Shown: positions 5,759 through 13,142 of the stretch, in pieces
Position numbering within the stretch: position 1 is the stretch's first letter
Layout of the letters: each line of letters begins with the position of its first letter
IMG/VR virus record: IMGVR_UViG_3300034104_003375
Span: 1 to 25,249 of that record
From: a virus
Direction: 5' to 3' (one strand)
Length of the DNA stretch: 25,249 bases
The notes under the pieces: generated by a model
Database searches by the model: none
What the model was told of the DNA's origin: nothing
What the model saw: only the letters and a program-made list of their open reading frames with translations
Program-made: the position numbers and the translations under genes

Positions 5759-8125
5759 ATGAAAAAACTACTACTCTTCCTTGGCGCGCTGGCCGCCTAC
5801 GGGCAGTCCGTGAGCCTGTCCGACACGCTCACAAACGCCGTTGGCGGGGGCTCATTCACCGGGCGCGTGACGGTAACCCTCAACGCCCCCGGCAACGCCT
5901 CGCCGCTGTACTACAGCACCACCAGCCTGACCGGCTGGCAGGCGGTCTACTGTATCGGCGTAACGGGCGCCGATTGCACGACGACGACCAGCGCGGGCAC
6001 TTTTGCGGCGACCGTCTACGCCAATAGCACCATCACGCCCGCTGGCACCAGCTACTCTGCGCGGTTCCAGCCGGCAAAGGGCGCGGCATGGTCAGAGGTG
6101 TGGACGGTCGAGGCCAGCGATACCAAGCTCTACCAGGTGCGCTCTACGACCGTACCATCGCCAACGGTGATGTTCCAGCCGTCGCAACTCGCCGCGGGCG
6201 GAGCCTCTAACGGCAATTGCTTGGTGTACGACGGTACCGTGTGGGAGCCCGCGGCCTGCGCCTCTGGCGGCGGATCTGGCACTGTCACGAGCGTAGCGGC
6301 AACCGTGCCGTCCATCCTCTCGGTTGCCGGATCGCCCATCACGACCAGCGGCACGCTCGCGCTCTCGCTGGCAACGCAGACGGCCAACCAAGTTTTCGCC
6401 GGGCCAACCTCTGGCGCCGCGGCTACGCCGACCTTTCGAGCGCTCGTATCGGCCGACATCCCGGCCAACGCCGCAAACACGAGCGGCAACGCGGCAACTG
6501 CTACGGCGCTGGCGTCAAATCCTACAAACTGCTCGCCTGGTAACTATCCGCTTGGCATCGACGCAAGCGGCAACGTGGAGAGCTGCACGGCAGCCGGCGG
6601 TGGCTCGGGCACGGTCACCACGGTATCTGTGACCACGGCCAACGGCGTCTCTGGCAGCGTGGCGAATGCCACGACCACCCCGGCCATCACGCTGACGCTC
6701 GGGGCGATCACGCCTGCAAGCGTGGCTGCGGTTGGCACGGTCACCGGATCAAATCTAAGCGGGACCAACACGGGCGACCAAACCACAATCAGCGGCAACG
6801 CCGGGACCGCCACCGCCCTCGCCGCCAACGGCGCCAATTGTAGCGCGGGGAACTTTCCGCTAGGTGTTGACGCATCGGGCGCGGCGGAGACGTGCACGGC
6901 GCTCCCCACGACCATCGCGGGCACGGCGAATCAGATCACGGCCAGCGCTTCGACCGGCGCCATCACGCTATCTATCCCGACCAGCCCGACGCTTCCCGGT
7001 ACGACGACAGGCACATTCAGCGGCAACCTGACGGGGAACGTGACCGGCAACGTCTCGGGCTCATCTGGCAGCACGACGGGCAACGCGGCCACCGCCACGG
7101 CACTGGCGGCCAACGGGGCAAACTGTTCCGCGGGCCAATTTCCGCTCGGAGTCAACGCATCAGGCGCGGCTGAAAGCTGCACCGCTCTACCGACGACGAT
7201 TGCGGGAACTGCGAACGAAATCAGCGCGTCGGCCTCCACGGGTGCAGTCACGCTATCGCTGCCATCTACGGTCAATCTCACATCAAAAACTTTTCGCGTC
7301 CCCAACTCGACCACTCTTCCAGCGACCTGCACAGTCGGCGACGCCTATATGGACACGGACGCGACAACTGGGGCTCGGTGGTACCTGTGCGAGTCCACGA
7401 ATACCTGGGTGGTCCAGGGAGCGGCGTCTGGCGGGAGCGTGCTGCGCACTACCTATGCATCTCTTCCGGCGTGCGGTGGAAGTAATACCAATTACCAATA
7501 CGTGCTGACGGATTCGATTTACAGCGCGCACTGCAATGGGACTTCGTACGCTTATTGGTCTGGGCAGAAGTACATTCCGACTCTGCCGTGGAGCGACGGC
7601 ACCACCTTCGGGACCGGAGCCACTGTTACAGCCACGACTGGTAGCGTTTTATTTGACGCAGGATCTCCGACAGGTGGAGACTCTATCCGCGCCGCTATCA
7701 AAGCCATCCCAACCGCACCTTACACGATCATCCTAGACTTCGATATGTCTCAGGCTGGAGCCGTTGGTTCGTCGTCATGCGGGCTGGTGATCACGGATGG
7801 AACCACCGCAGCATCGAACAAAGTCATTACGCTGATGCAAAGCTACATCGGACTGAACATGACCAAGCTCACGAACGCGACGACCTGGAACTCAAATTAC
7901 ATCGCCTACGCACAGGCAACTTCGCGCAATAAGTTTAGCCTTAGGTTAGTGGACGACAATACCAATCGCACGTGGTCAACTTCAACTGATCGAATCAATT
8001 GGACGCAGGTCTCACAGCAGTCTAGGACCGATTTCTTGACCGCCAGCCATTACGGCTACGGGTGTAATATGACTGGTGTTTCCGGTTACGTCACAATGGT
8101 CGTAGAAGGACTCTATGCGCAGTAA
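5759..8125 (+). CDS. Large secreted fibre-like protein with internal repeats
   Basis: This 788-residue protein has a clear signal peptide-like start (MKKLLLFLGALAAYGQ). The longer frame from 5663 was rejected because its extra 32 residues lie under the cassette B promoter and precede the signal. Long Thr/Ser/Gly/Ala-rich beta regions follow, including three copies of a ~60-residue unit (A-T-A-L-A-x-N...C-x-P/A-G-x-x-P-L-G-x-x-A-S-G). The C-terminal domain of ~190 residues resembles a fibre tip or lectin-like beta sandwich. Composition and repeats match phage tail fibres, yet a signal peptide is unusual for a virion protein. It could instead be displayed on the host. Many Cys pairs suggest disulphides. 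Confidence 0.75.
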   Translation: MKKLLLFLGALAAYGQSVSLSDTLTNAVGGGSFTGRVTVTLNAPGNASPLYYSTTSLTGWQAVYCIGVTGADCTTTTSAGTFAATVYANSTITPAGTSYSARFQPAKGAAWSEVWTVEASDTKLYQVRSTTVPSPTVMFQPSQLAAGGASNGNCLVYDGTVWEPAACASGGGSGTVTSVAATVPSILSVAGSPITTSGTLALSLATQTANQVFAGPTSGAAATPTFRALVSADIPANAANTSGNAATATALASNPTNCSPGNYPLGIDASGNVESCTAAGGGSGTVTTVSVTTANGVSGSVANATTTPAITLTLGAITPASVAAVGTVTGSNLSGTNTGDQTTISGNAGTATALAANGANCSAGNFPLGVDASGAAETCTALPTTIAGTANQITASASTGAITLSIPTSPTLPGTTTGTFSGNLTGNVTGNVSGSSGSTTGNAATATALAANGANCSAGQFPLGVNASGAAESCTALPTTIAGTANEISASASTGAVTLSLPSTVNLTSKTFRVPNSTTLPATCTVGDAYMDTDATTGARWYLCESTNTWVVQGAASGGSVLRTTYASLPACGGSNTNYQYVLTDSIYSAHCNGTSYAYWSGQKYIPTLPWSDGTTFGTGATVTATTGSVLFDAGSPTGGDSIRAAIKAIPTAPYTIILDFDMSQAGAVGSSSCGLVITDGTTAASNKVITLMQSYIGLNMTKLTNATTWNSNYIAYAQATSRNKFSLRLVDDNTNRTWSTSTDRINWTQVSQQSRTDFLTASHYGYGCNMTGVSGYVTMVVEGLYAQ
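6483..7265 (+). repeat. Three-copy repeat within the fibre-like gene
   Basis: Copies begin near 6483, 6791 and 7079. Each encodes a Gly-Asn-Ala-x-Thr-Ala-Thr-Ala-Leu start, an Asn/Cys segment, a Pro-Leu-Gly-x-Asp/Asn-Ala-Ser-Gly turn and a Cys-Thr-Ala segment. Copies two and three are closest and also share the following ~25 residues (LPTTIAGTANxIxASASTG). They probably form the shaft of the fibre and can change copy number by recombination. Confidence 0.75.
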
Positions 8126-8152
8126 ACGCGGCACTGCCGCCAGGAGTGAGTA

Positions 8153-8458
8153 ATGCTACTTGCCACCGTCCTCCTCGTCTGGCTCGACGTTATCAGCCCG
8201 CCTGGCGCTAATTACCAGGTGTACCGGGCACCGGGCGCGTGTTCGGAGGCCTCGCGCTTCGAGCGCGTCAACGCCGCGCCGCTGGCTGTCCGCACCTACC
8301 AGGACACTCCTACGCCGGGAACCTGGTGCTACCGCGTCACGGCGCTGGTCGGGGGCAGCGAATCCGCCCCTTCCGCTCCGGTCACGGTGATGGTGCAACC
8401 CGCGCCGCCTACTGGGTTGACCGCGGTGCCAGCGCCCGCAGCCAGCTCGCCCCCGTGA
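8153..8458 (+). CDS. Exported fibronectin type III-like protein
   Basis: This 101-residue product has a hydrophobic N-terminus (residues 1-12) and then one domain with the FN3 pattern: an aromatic-x-V-Y-R strand (NYQVYRAP, about residues 20-27), a central Tyr-Gln-Asp turn and GTWCYRVTAL near residue 60-70, followed by ESAPSAPVTV. A second PPTGLTAVPAP motif looks like the beginning of another FN3 repeat that breaks off. Such domains decorate phage tails and capsids and bind surfaces. After the TGA stop the same frame stays open to 8638. Confidence 0.65.
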   Translation: MLLATVLLVWLDVISPPGANYQVYRAPGACSEASRFERVNAAPLAVRTYQDTPTPGTWCYRVTALVGGSESAPSAPVTVMVQPAPPTGLTAVPAPAASSPP

Positions 8459-8461
8459 CTG

Positions 8462-8638
8462 GTGGTGCCTGATGACTTCATTGGCCGATACGGACGCAAA
8501 GGCGACACGTTCTACTGGCCGCATGGCGTCCGTGATCCTGTCATTAACGGGACCGGCTGGGGGTTGGTGCGGGGGCTGGATAAGGCACCGGCTGGCACGA
8601 CGTTCGTTGATGTACCGGCAAAAGCCGCTCCACCGTAA
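8462..8638 (+). CDS. Small protein in frame after the FN3-like gene
   Basis: From GTG 8462 (or GTG 8465) the frame encodes 57-58 residues with a convincing protein-like sequence: DDFIGRYGRKGDTFYWPHG near the start, then GTGWGLVRGLDK and a Pro/Ala tail. It begins just after the TGA of the FN3-like gene, in the same frame, with no ribosome site. The two may therefore once have been one gene, or the second may be made by reinitiation or stop readthrough. Its TAA sits in the loop of the terminator hairpin. Confidence 0.5.
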   Translation: MVPDDFIGRYGRKGDTFYWPHGVRDPVINGTGWGLVRGLDKAPAGTTFVDVPAKAAPP

Positions 8639-8655
8639 CTGGTGGGGCGGCTTTT
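8620..8655 (+). terminator. Strong intrinsic terminator at the end of the late region
   Basis: The arms 8620-8634 and 8641-8655 pair over 15 positions (one G-T wobble) around a 6-base loop holding the stop codon. The right arm ends in TTTT. The left arm begins with AAAA, so the hairpin could also work on the minus strand. Confidence 0.85.
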
Positions 8656-8708
8656 GCTCGTTTACGGGTGCTATATAGCGGTTTGTTGTTGCTGCGTGCG
8701 GTTTGGTG

Positions 8709-8737
8709 TTGACCGGCGCGGCTGGGTGGGTTAGCGT
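8709..8737 (+). promoter_or_regulatory. Putative promoter for a predicted leaderless mRNA (RHH-like gene)
   Basis: TTGACC at 8709-8714, 17-bp spacer, TAGCGT at 8732-8737, six bases, then GTG 8744. The -10 is weak (three of six), but the spacing equals that of the other leaderless promoters, and no Shine-Dalgarno site precedes the GTG. A perfect palindrome GCTATATAGC at 8670-8679 upstream may be an operator. Confidence 0.5.
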
Positions 8738-8743
8738 TGGGTT

Positions 8744-8923
8744 GTGAGCAACACGGGAACCACACAAGAGCAGCGCAAAGCGGTACAAATTACGATACTG
8801 CCAAGCGTTCACACGTCCATCATTACGCGGGCTAAAGAGCTTGGAGTACACCCCGGGCGTCTGATTGAGTGGGCTTGGGGTGTTGCGAGCAAGCGCAAGC
8901 CGGAGACGGAACGCGCTGAGTAA
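8744..8923 (+). CDS. Small ribbon-helix-helix-like protein
   Basis: This 59-residue protein has a central strand-helix-helix pattern: VQITILPSVHTSIITRAKEL then GVHPGRLIEWAWGVA. That is the size and order of Arc/MetJ/CopG-type DNA-binding proteins, though the match is by pattern only. It is the first gene after the late terminator and starts at GTG directly below a promoter, a usual place for an autoregulated early repressor. No alternative start has a ribosome site. Confidence 0.6.
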   Translation: MSNTGTTQEQRKAVQITILPSVHTSIITRAKELGVHPGRLIEWAWGVASKRKPETERAE

Positions 8924-8967
8924 ATAGACCCCGCAAGCCGACGTGGGAAGGAGAGGGAGCAAATACT

Positions 8968-9237
8968 ATGCAGAAGATGTCAGACAGTGAGCGCCTTGAC
9001 GCGCGAATCAGGGCACGAAAAGCCGTCTTGGAGAACGTGGCGAGCTTCCATCGTTTTTGGCACGAAAAGAGGTATCTGGCGATGGGCGATGAGAAGCTGT
9101 CACTGCCTGAGTACCTTTCCGCGTGCGTGCAGGACGTGGAAGTGTTTTTGTGGCTTGAATGGCAGCGCGATATAGAAGCGCGCATAGAGGCATCACAGCG
9201 GCTACAGGTCGAGTTCAATCGAGCATCGGCGATCTAG
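8968..9237 (+). CDS. Hypothetical helical protein
   Basis: This 89-residue charged protein is preceded by AAGGAGAGGGAG (about 8947-8958). The second ATG codon at 8977 is an alternative start. It is predicted nearly all helical, with many Arg/Glu and several Trp, and has no motif or membrane segment. It is a typical small early-region phage gene. Function unknown. Confidence 0.65.
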   Translation: MQKMSDSERLDARIRARKAVLENVASFHRFWHEKRYLAMGDEKLSLPEYLSACVQDVEVFLWLEWQRDIEARIEASQRLQVEFNRASAI

Positions 9238-9296
9238 CCAGTAGCCACACATCACAACCGCGCCCATGCCAACGGGCAAAAAAAGAAAGGGAGTAT

Positions 9297-9539
9297 ATGA
9301 CAAATCAACTCGGTACCGGACGGTACCAAAGCAACGCCGCCGCGCTACCGCTGCCAGCCGGGGCAAAGCGCGCGGGGGAACTGAACGACCGCTTGATGAA
9401 GCAAATGGACGCCGGTCCGGCGTATCACGACCTCTGGACGCGGGCCATTCGCGCCAACGATCGCGGCGACTTTGACGCGGTTGAGGTGCTACTTGAAGAG
9501 GCGCGCGCCATGGTTCAGGATAACGGAGGCGCGCTATGA
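9297..9539 (+). CDS. Hypothetical small protein
   Basis: This 80-residue protein starts at ATG 9297 after GAAAGGGAG. The Gly/Ala-rich N-terminus is followed by helices (ELNDRLMKQMDAGPAYHDLW and FDAVEVLLEEARAMVQ). The longer frame from 9159 overlaps the previous gene and is not used. It ends in ATGA overlap with the gene at 9536, the first of a chain of coupled tiny genes. Function unknown. Confidence 0.6.
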   Translation: MTNQLGTGRYQSNAAALPLPAGAKRAGELNDRLMKQMDAGPAYHDLWTRAIRANDRGDFDAVEVLLEEARAMVQDNGGAL

Positions 9540-9673
9540 AGCCGAACGCTGACGAACTGCACGCCGCTCTTTGCCACGACTACTGGGGCGCGCTGCGGTC
9601 GATGAAGCGGCGCACTGGCGCGAGCTGGGAAGCGGTCATTGCCGCGTTTGTGGACGCTGGCGGTGCGGCATGA
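9536..9673 (+). CDS. Tiny hypothetical protein (45 residues)
   Basis: ATG 9536 overlaps the previous stop and the gene ends in ATGA at 9670-9673. The product is helical with ALCHDYWGALRSMKRRTG in the middle and an Ala-rich end. It is supported by being linked on both sides by stop-start overlaps in an unbroken chain from 9297 to 10141. Confidence 0.5.
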   Translation: MKPNADELHAALCHDYWGALRSMKRRTGASWEAVIAAFVDAGGAA

Positions 9674-9783
9674 TCGGCTGGGGCGGCGGGCCGGAAGACT
9701 TGCGGCTGTTTCAGCGGCGATCAGACCTGATTGCCGGGGCGGCTGCGCTTGTTTGGGTGTTGGCTTGGGCGGTGACGCGATGA
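9670..9783 (+). CDS. Tiny single-span membrane protein (37 residues)
   Basis: It begins in ATGA overlap and ends in GATGA overlap with the gene at 9780. A charged N-terminal segment (residues 8-18) is followed by a hydrophobic Ala/Leu/Val/Trp helix (about residues 19-36), so it should sit in the inner membrane. Function unknown. Confidence 0.5.
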   Translation: MIGWGGGPEDLRLFQRRSDLIAGAAALVWVLAWAVTR

Positions 9784-10043
9784 GCGGCCAACGGCGGGCG
9801 AATTGGCGCACGGAAGCGGCGCAGATGGTGGGGCAACTAGACGCACGGCTTCTGGTGCGCATTGAGGCAGCCGAAGGGCTTGCGACAAGGCGCTTCGATA
9901 CGGTGGGGATCGCGTTAGATTCCCACGCGGCGCGCATCGAAAAACTGGAGCGGCAGAACGTGATCTGGCTGATCGGCTTTACTGTGCTTGCGCTACCGCA
10001 TATGGTCAGGGTTGGCTCCTGGTTCTGGGCGGTGTCCCGATGA
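9780..10043 (+). CDS. Small membrane-anchored coiled-coil protein
   Basis: This 87-residue protein has a soluble helical part (residues 10-60, with IEKLERQN heptad-like spacing) and one C-terminal transmembrane helix (about residues 61-80, WLIGFTVLALPHMV). The layout resembles small phage proteins with a cytoplasmic coil and a membrane tail. It is coupled on both sides by ATGA-type overlaps. Function unknown. Confidence 0.6.
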   Translation: MSGQRRANWRTEAAQMVGQLDARLLVRIEAAEGLATRRFDTVGIALDSHAARIEKLERQNVIWLIGFTVLALPHMVRVGSWFWAVSR

Positions 10044-10141
10044 AACGTCGCGACGATACGCCGGAAATAGTGCTGTTGGCCGTGATGCTCTGCATTGCGC
10101 TGGCGCTTGGCGGGTGGGTGTGGGAGGTGCTGCATGGCTGA
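10040..10141 (+). CDS. Tiny single-span membrane protein (33 residues)
   Basis: A basic start (MKRRDDTPE) and one transmembrane helix (about residues 9-28) are seen. It overlaps the gene before by ATGA and the RecE-like gene by 8 bases. It is the third short membrane protein in a row here. Confidence 0.5.
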   Translation: MKRRDDTPEIVLLAVMLCIALALGGWVWEVLHG

Positions 10142-11198
10142 TTTCGTCCACGCCGCGCGGTTTGATGCGTTGGATCGGCATGTGCCGGTCGAGCAAGTTG
10201 AGGCAACAACGCCAGCGACCGACTACTTCGCTATCCCTGGCTTGTCTAATTCCGGCATGAAATCGCTGCATGTATCGCCTCTGCGCTACTGGTGCGACTT
10301 CATCAACCCGGACCGCGAGCAGAGCGCAGAAGAGACGGCGGCTATGCGCATCGGCTCCGCCCTTCATTGCGCTGCGCTGGAACGGGACGAGGAATTCGAC
10401 CGGCGTTATGCGTGCGACCTTGACCCGTCCGCGTGGCCGGTCTGCCTAGACACTATCAGCGATCTACGCGAGTGGATCACCGGCAAGGGTGAGAAGCCGA
10501 AGGGCACGCGGAAGGACGAGGTCGTCGCGCAAGCCTTAGCGATCATGCAGGTGCGGGGCGAGTATATTCCGATTCTTTCCGAGGAAAAGCGGCGCCACTT
10601 TGCGGCCAACGCGGGAAAGACGATACTCTCTCCTGCCGAGTGGGAGCGAGTGGTTGGCATGACGGCGGTGCTTCGCGCTGAACCGGCGCTAGAGCCGATT
10701 CTGGCCCAAGGCAAAGCTGAGGTAGCGTTGACCGCCAAGGACCCGGATACAGGAGCCATGCTGAAGGCGAAGGTGGATTGGTTGGCGCCCGGCTACACGC
10801 TTGACCTCAAGACGTTCAGCCAGCAGCGCGGAAAGTCCATAGACAAATCAGTCTATGACGCCATTTTCTACGAGCGCTACTGGGTGCAGGCCTACTTCTA
10901 CCATTACGTGCGCTGCCTTGCGCTGGGCGAAAAAACTGGCGACTTTGACACCGTGTTTGCCTTTGTAGAATCCACGGCGCCGCATGAAGTTCGCTTGAAA
11001 GCCTTCCGGCCTACCTTCGGCGGGCAGCCAATGCCGTACTGGCAGCAAGCCCGCATTGAGGTCAAATGGCGCATCCGGCAGTACGCTGACTACCTGCAAA
11101 AGTATGGCTCTGAACCGTGGCTGGACCCCCAGCCTATTGAGCCGATCACGGACGAAGACATCAAGCAATTCGCATTTATGGACTCCAATGGAAATTAA
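10134..11198 (+). CDS. RecE-like PD-(D/E)XK exonuclease
   Basis: This 354-residue protein matches the phage RecE-type exodeoxyribonuclease pattern. It has LSNSGMKSLHVSPLRYW near residues 37-53, RIGSALHCAALE (residues 72-83), then VDWL with Asp215, DLK (Asp224, Lys226) and QAYFY (Gln252-Tyr256), the Q-x3-Y motif of this nuclease group. It should resect double-stranded DNA ends to give single strands for annealing. It is followed directly by a Sak4-like ATPase and SSB, which together form a phage recombination module. ATG 10134 was chosen over an upstream start at 10095 that lies within the tiny membrane gene. Confidence 0.85.
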   Translation: MADFVHAARFDALDRHVPVEQVEATTPATDYFAIPGLSNSGMKSLHVSPLRYWCDFINPDREQSAEETAAMRIGSALHCAALERDEEFDRRYACDLDPSAWPVCLDTISDLREWITGKGEKPKGTRKDEVVAQALAIMQVRGEYIPILSEEKRRHFAANAGKTILSPAEWERVVGMTAVLRAEPALEPILAQGKAEVALTAKDPDTGAMLKAKVDWLAPGYTLDLKTFSQQRGKSIDKSVYDAIFYERYWVQAYFYHYVRCLALGEKTGDFDTVFAFVESTAPHEVRLKAFRPTFGGQPMPYWQQARIEVKWRIRQYADYLQKYGSEPWLDPQPIEPITDEDIKQFAFMDSNGN

Positions 11199-12099
11199 AA
11201 AAGCAGTTCGCGCAAGCGTCAACCTCATTATGTCGGTCTCCGGTGTCTCCGGTTCCGGCAAGACATACAGCGCCTTGCTACTGGCGGCCGGGCTGGCTGG
11301 GCCGGGCGGCAAAGTCATTATGATCGACACCGAGAACGGGCGCGGCAAGATGTACGCCGATTCGCCGGGCATCGTGGCGGCGCTCCCGCATGGCTACGAT
11401 TACATGGAACTCACGCCGCCATTCTCGCCGGCGCGGTACATTCAAGCGCTTGACGTCGCAGAACGGGCGGGCTATAAAGTGGCCGTCATTGATTCCGGTT
11501 CGCATGAGTGGGAGGGAATCGGCGGGTGTTCTGATATCGCGGAAACCCACAAGAAGCGATGGGCGGAGGCGAAGAAGCAGAACAAGTATTATGTCCTGCG
11601 GCTTCTGAACTCATCCATGCACGTCATCGTATGCCTGCGGGCAAGGGAAAAAACCACGGTTATCCCCGCAAACAAGAGCAAAAGCGGGCGCGAGGAATAC
11701 GAGTCGAAGGGAATCCTGCCGGTAGCGGAAAAGAACTTCGTGTTTGAAATGATGTGCTCCTGGATGGTAGAGGAAACATCCCACCTCGCCATTCCCGTCA
11801 AGCTGCCGGAGCAGTTTCAAGGGCTGTTCACGCAGGCCAAGCTGTTGACGAAGGCCGACGGCGATGCAATCCGGCGGTGGAACGAAGGAGGAAAGGTAGA
11901 AGATCCGCTGGAGAAGGTCAAGCGGCAGTCGCGCGCGGCGGCCGGGTGCGGCATTGAGGCGTACAGAGCGTTTTTCCTTGGGCTATCAGCGGAGCATCAG
12001 CAGGCGCTCAAAGGCACAATTCACGAAGAAAACAAGGCGGCGGCAGACGAAGCTGATATTGCGCTGGCGGCCGCAACCGAGAAAAGCGAGGCGGTATAA
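11188..12099 (+). CDS. Sak4-like RecA-fold recombinase (AAA_24 type)
   Basis: This 303-residue protein has a Walker A motif GVSGSGKT (residues 19-26), IMIDTENGRGK near 44-54 and a Walker B-like strand VAVIDSGSHEWEG (residues 98-110). These are typical of phage ATP-binding proteins of the Sak4 group, which are shortened RecA/Rad51-like proteins that promote single-strand annealing with help from SSB. It starts at ATG 11188, inside the end of the nuclease gene (11-base overlap). The SSB gene follows with no gap. The C-terminal ~90 residues are helical and charged. Confidence 0.82.
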   Translation: MEIKKAVRASVNLIMSVSGVSGSGKTYSALLLAAGLAGPGGKVIMIDTENGRGKMYADSPGIVAALPHGYDYMELTPPFSPARYIQALDVAERAGYKVAVIDSGSHEWEGIGGCSDIAETHKKRWAEAKKQNKYYVLRLLNSSMHVIVCLRAREKTTVIPANKSKSGREEYESKGILPVAEKNFVFEMMCSWMVEETSHLAIPVKLPEQFQGLFTQAKLLTKADGDAIRRWNEGGKVEDPLEKVKRQSRAAAGCGIEAYRAFFLGLSAEHQQALKGTIHEENKAAADEADIALAAATEKSEAV

Positions 12100-12540
12100 A
12101 TGGCATCACGAAGCGTAAATAAAGTGCTCCTGCTGGGGCACCTGGGCAAAGACGCGGAGGGAAAGTTTCTGCCGTCTGGCGTACACGTGGCGAAGTTCTC
12201 GGTGGCGACCAGCCGGCGGTGGAAAGACAAAGGCTCCGACGAGTGGAAAGAGGAGACGGAGTGGACGAACGTGTCACTCTGGCGGTCCGAGAACCTTGTG
12301 CCGTATCTGACTAAGGGGAAGCAGGTCTATGTCGAAGGGCGCCTGCAAACGCGGAACTACGAGGACAAGGAGGGCCAGAAGCGGTACTCGACCGAGGTGG
12401 TGGCCGACGAGGTGATTCTCGTTGGCGGTGGTGGCGGTGAAAAGCAGGACGGCGGCGGGTTGGTGAGCCAGCCGCGCGGCGCGCAACAGGCAAAGCAAAC
12501 CTCACCCATGGAGCTGACGGACGACGATATTCCATTCTGA
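12100..12540 (+). CDS. ssb: Single-stranded DNA-binding protein
   Basis: This 146-residue protein has the SSB OB-fold sequence: VNKVLLLGHLGKDAEGK at the start, FSVATSRRW, EWTNVSLWR near residues 60-68, KGKQVYVEGRLQTRNY (about 80-95). A Gly/Gln-rich linker leads to the acidic tip DDDIPF that recruits partner proteins. Length is slightly below that of cellular SSBs. It begins immediately after the Sak4-like gene and is the likely partner of that annealing protein. It ends just before a structured 200-bp gap. Confidence 0.95.
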   Translation: MASRSVNKVLLLGHLGKDAEGKFLPSGVHVAKFSVATSRRWKDKGSDEWKEETEWTNVSLWRSENLVPYLTKGKQVYVEGRLQTRNYEDKEGQKRYSTEVVADEVILVGGGGGEKQDGGGLVSQPRGAQQAKQTSPMELTDDDIPF

Positions 12541-12740
12541 CCCCGCGGGCAACCGCCCGCGGCCTGCCGTTCCAAATCAGCGCACGATCTCGGAAATCCG
12601 CGCGGGACGGCAGACCGGGGGCGGCAATAGCTCCCAGAAAAGAGGCAGTCTGAGCTTATAAACCACTGAATACACCTGTTGGATTTGGATTCTTGAGGCG
12701 GGCCGGGGAGACACTGGCCCGCCGAAAACAAAGGAGAGTT
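12541..12740 (+). other. 200-bp gap with three nested or serial hairpins
   Basis: No gene is seen. The stems are: 12543-12550 with 12555-12562 (8 bp, 4-base loop); 12564-12570 with 12607-12613 (7 bp, long loop); and 12697-12704 with 12716-12723 (8 bp, 11-base loop), the last directly before the ribosome site AAGGAGAG of the gene at 12741. None has a T tract, so they are not simple terminators. They may form a structured leader, an RNA processing site or a small RNA. Confidence 0.5.
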
Positions 12741-12959
12741 ATGCCACGCGAAACATGCAAATGCGGAGAGTGCCACCGATGCCACCACCGCGCATACATG
12801 GCCGCGTGGCGATGGCGGGGGATCCGCGGGCCGCTGCCAGCAACATGGGCGGCGCAAGCGCGGACGGAAGCCTGGCAGTTGCAACGCTACATCTGCCCAC
12901 TGGCAGAGATAGCGAAGTACCAATTTGGCCGCAAGGCGACGCGGCCGGCTGCGGAATAG
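12741..12959 (+). CDS. Small zinc-knuckle-like protein
   Basis: This 72-residue protein starts with Cys6-x-Cys8-x2-Cys11-x2-Cys14 followed by HHRAYMAAWRWR, a short metal-binding knuckle and basic aromatic helix. Similar short phage proteins with CKCG-x-C-x-x-C starts are familiar, with unknown function. AAGGAGAG lies eight bases before ATG 12741. The upstream in-frame ATG at 12693 lies in the hairpin region and is rejected. Confidence 0.7.
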   Translation: MPRETCKCGECHRCHHRAYMAAWRWRGIRGPLPATWAAQARTEAWQLQRYICPLAEIAKYQFGRKATRPAAE

Positions 12960-12968
12960 GATAGGGAC

Positions 12969-13142
12969 ATGGAAATAGCAACGATTGGACTGTTTTTACT
13001 AGGCGGCGGCGCCTACCTGCGCTGGAAGCCAACGCGGGCGCAGGTGTGGAACTACATCGCGGCCTGGGCGGCGGCGAATCGGGACGCGGCGATCACGCGG
13101 GAAGCGCGGAAGCGCGAGTATTTAGCGGCGGAGGTGGCGTGA
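12969..13142 (+). CDS. Small membrane-anchored protein (57 residues)
   Basis: The short N-terminal hydrophobic helix (residues 2-17) is followed by a basic, Ala-rich cytoplasmic helix (residues 20-57). The start is preceded by AGGATAGGG, and its stop overlaps the next ATG (TGATG at 13140-13144). Function unknown. Confidence 0.5.
   Translation: MEIATIGLFLLGGGAYLRWKPTRAQVWNYIAAWAAANRDAAITREARKREYLAAEVA

Noticed and set aside
8156-8962. 268-codon minus-strand open frame
   Set aside because: It is antisense to the FN3-like gene, a strong terminator and an RHH-like gene; no start signals and no recognisable domain.
12543-12562. Intrinsic terminator after ssb
   Set aside because: The stem is strong but no T tract follows, so it is listed only as part of the structured gap.
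12357-12923. Long minus-strand open frame across ssb and the following gap
   Set aside because: It is antisense to the well-supported ssb gene, composition is shadow-like (many Cys, Pro, Arg, Ser), and there is no minus-strand promoter.
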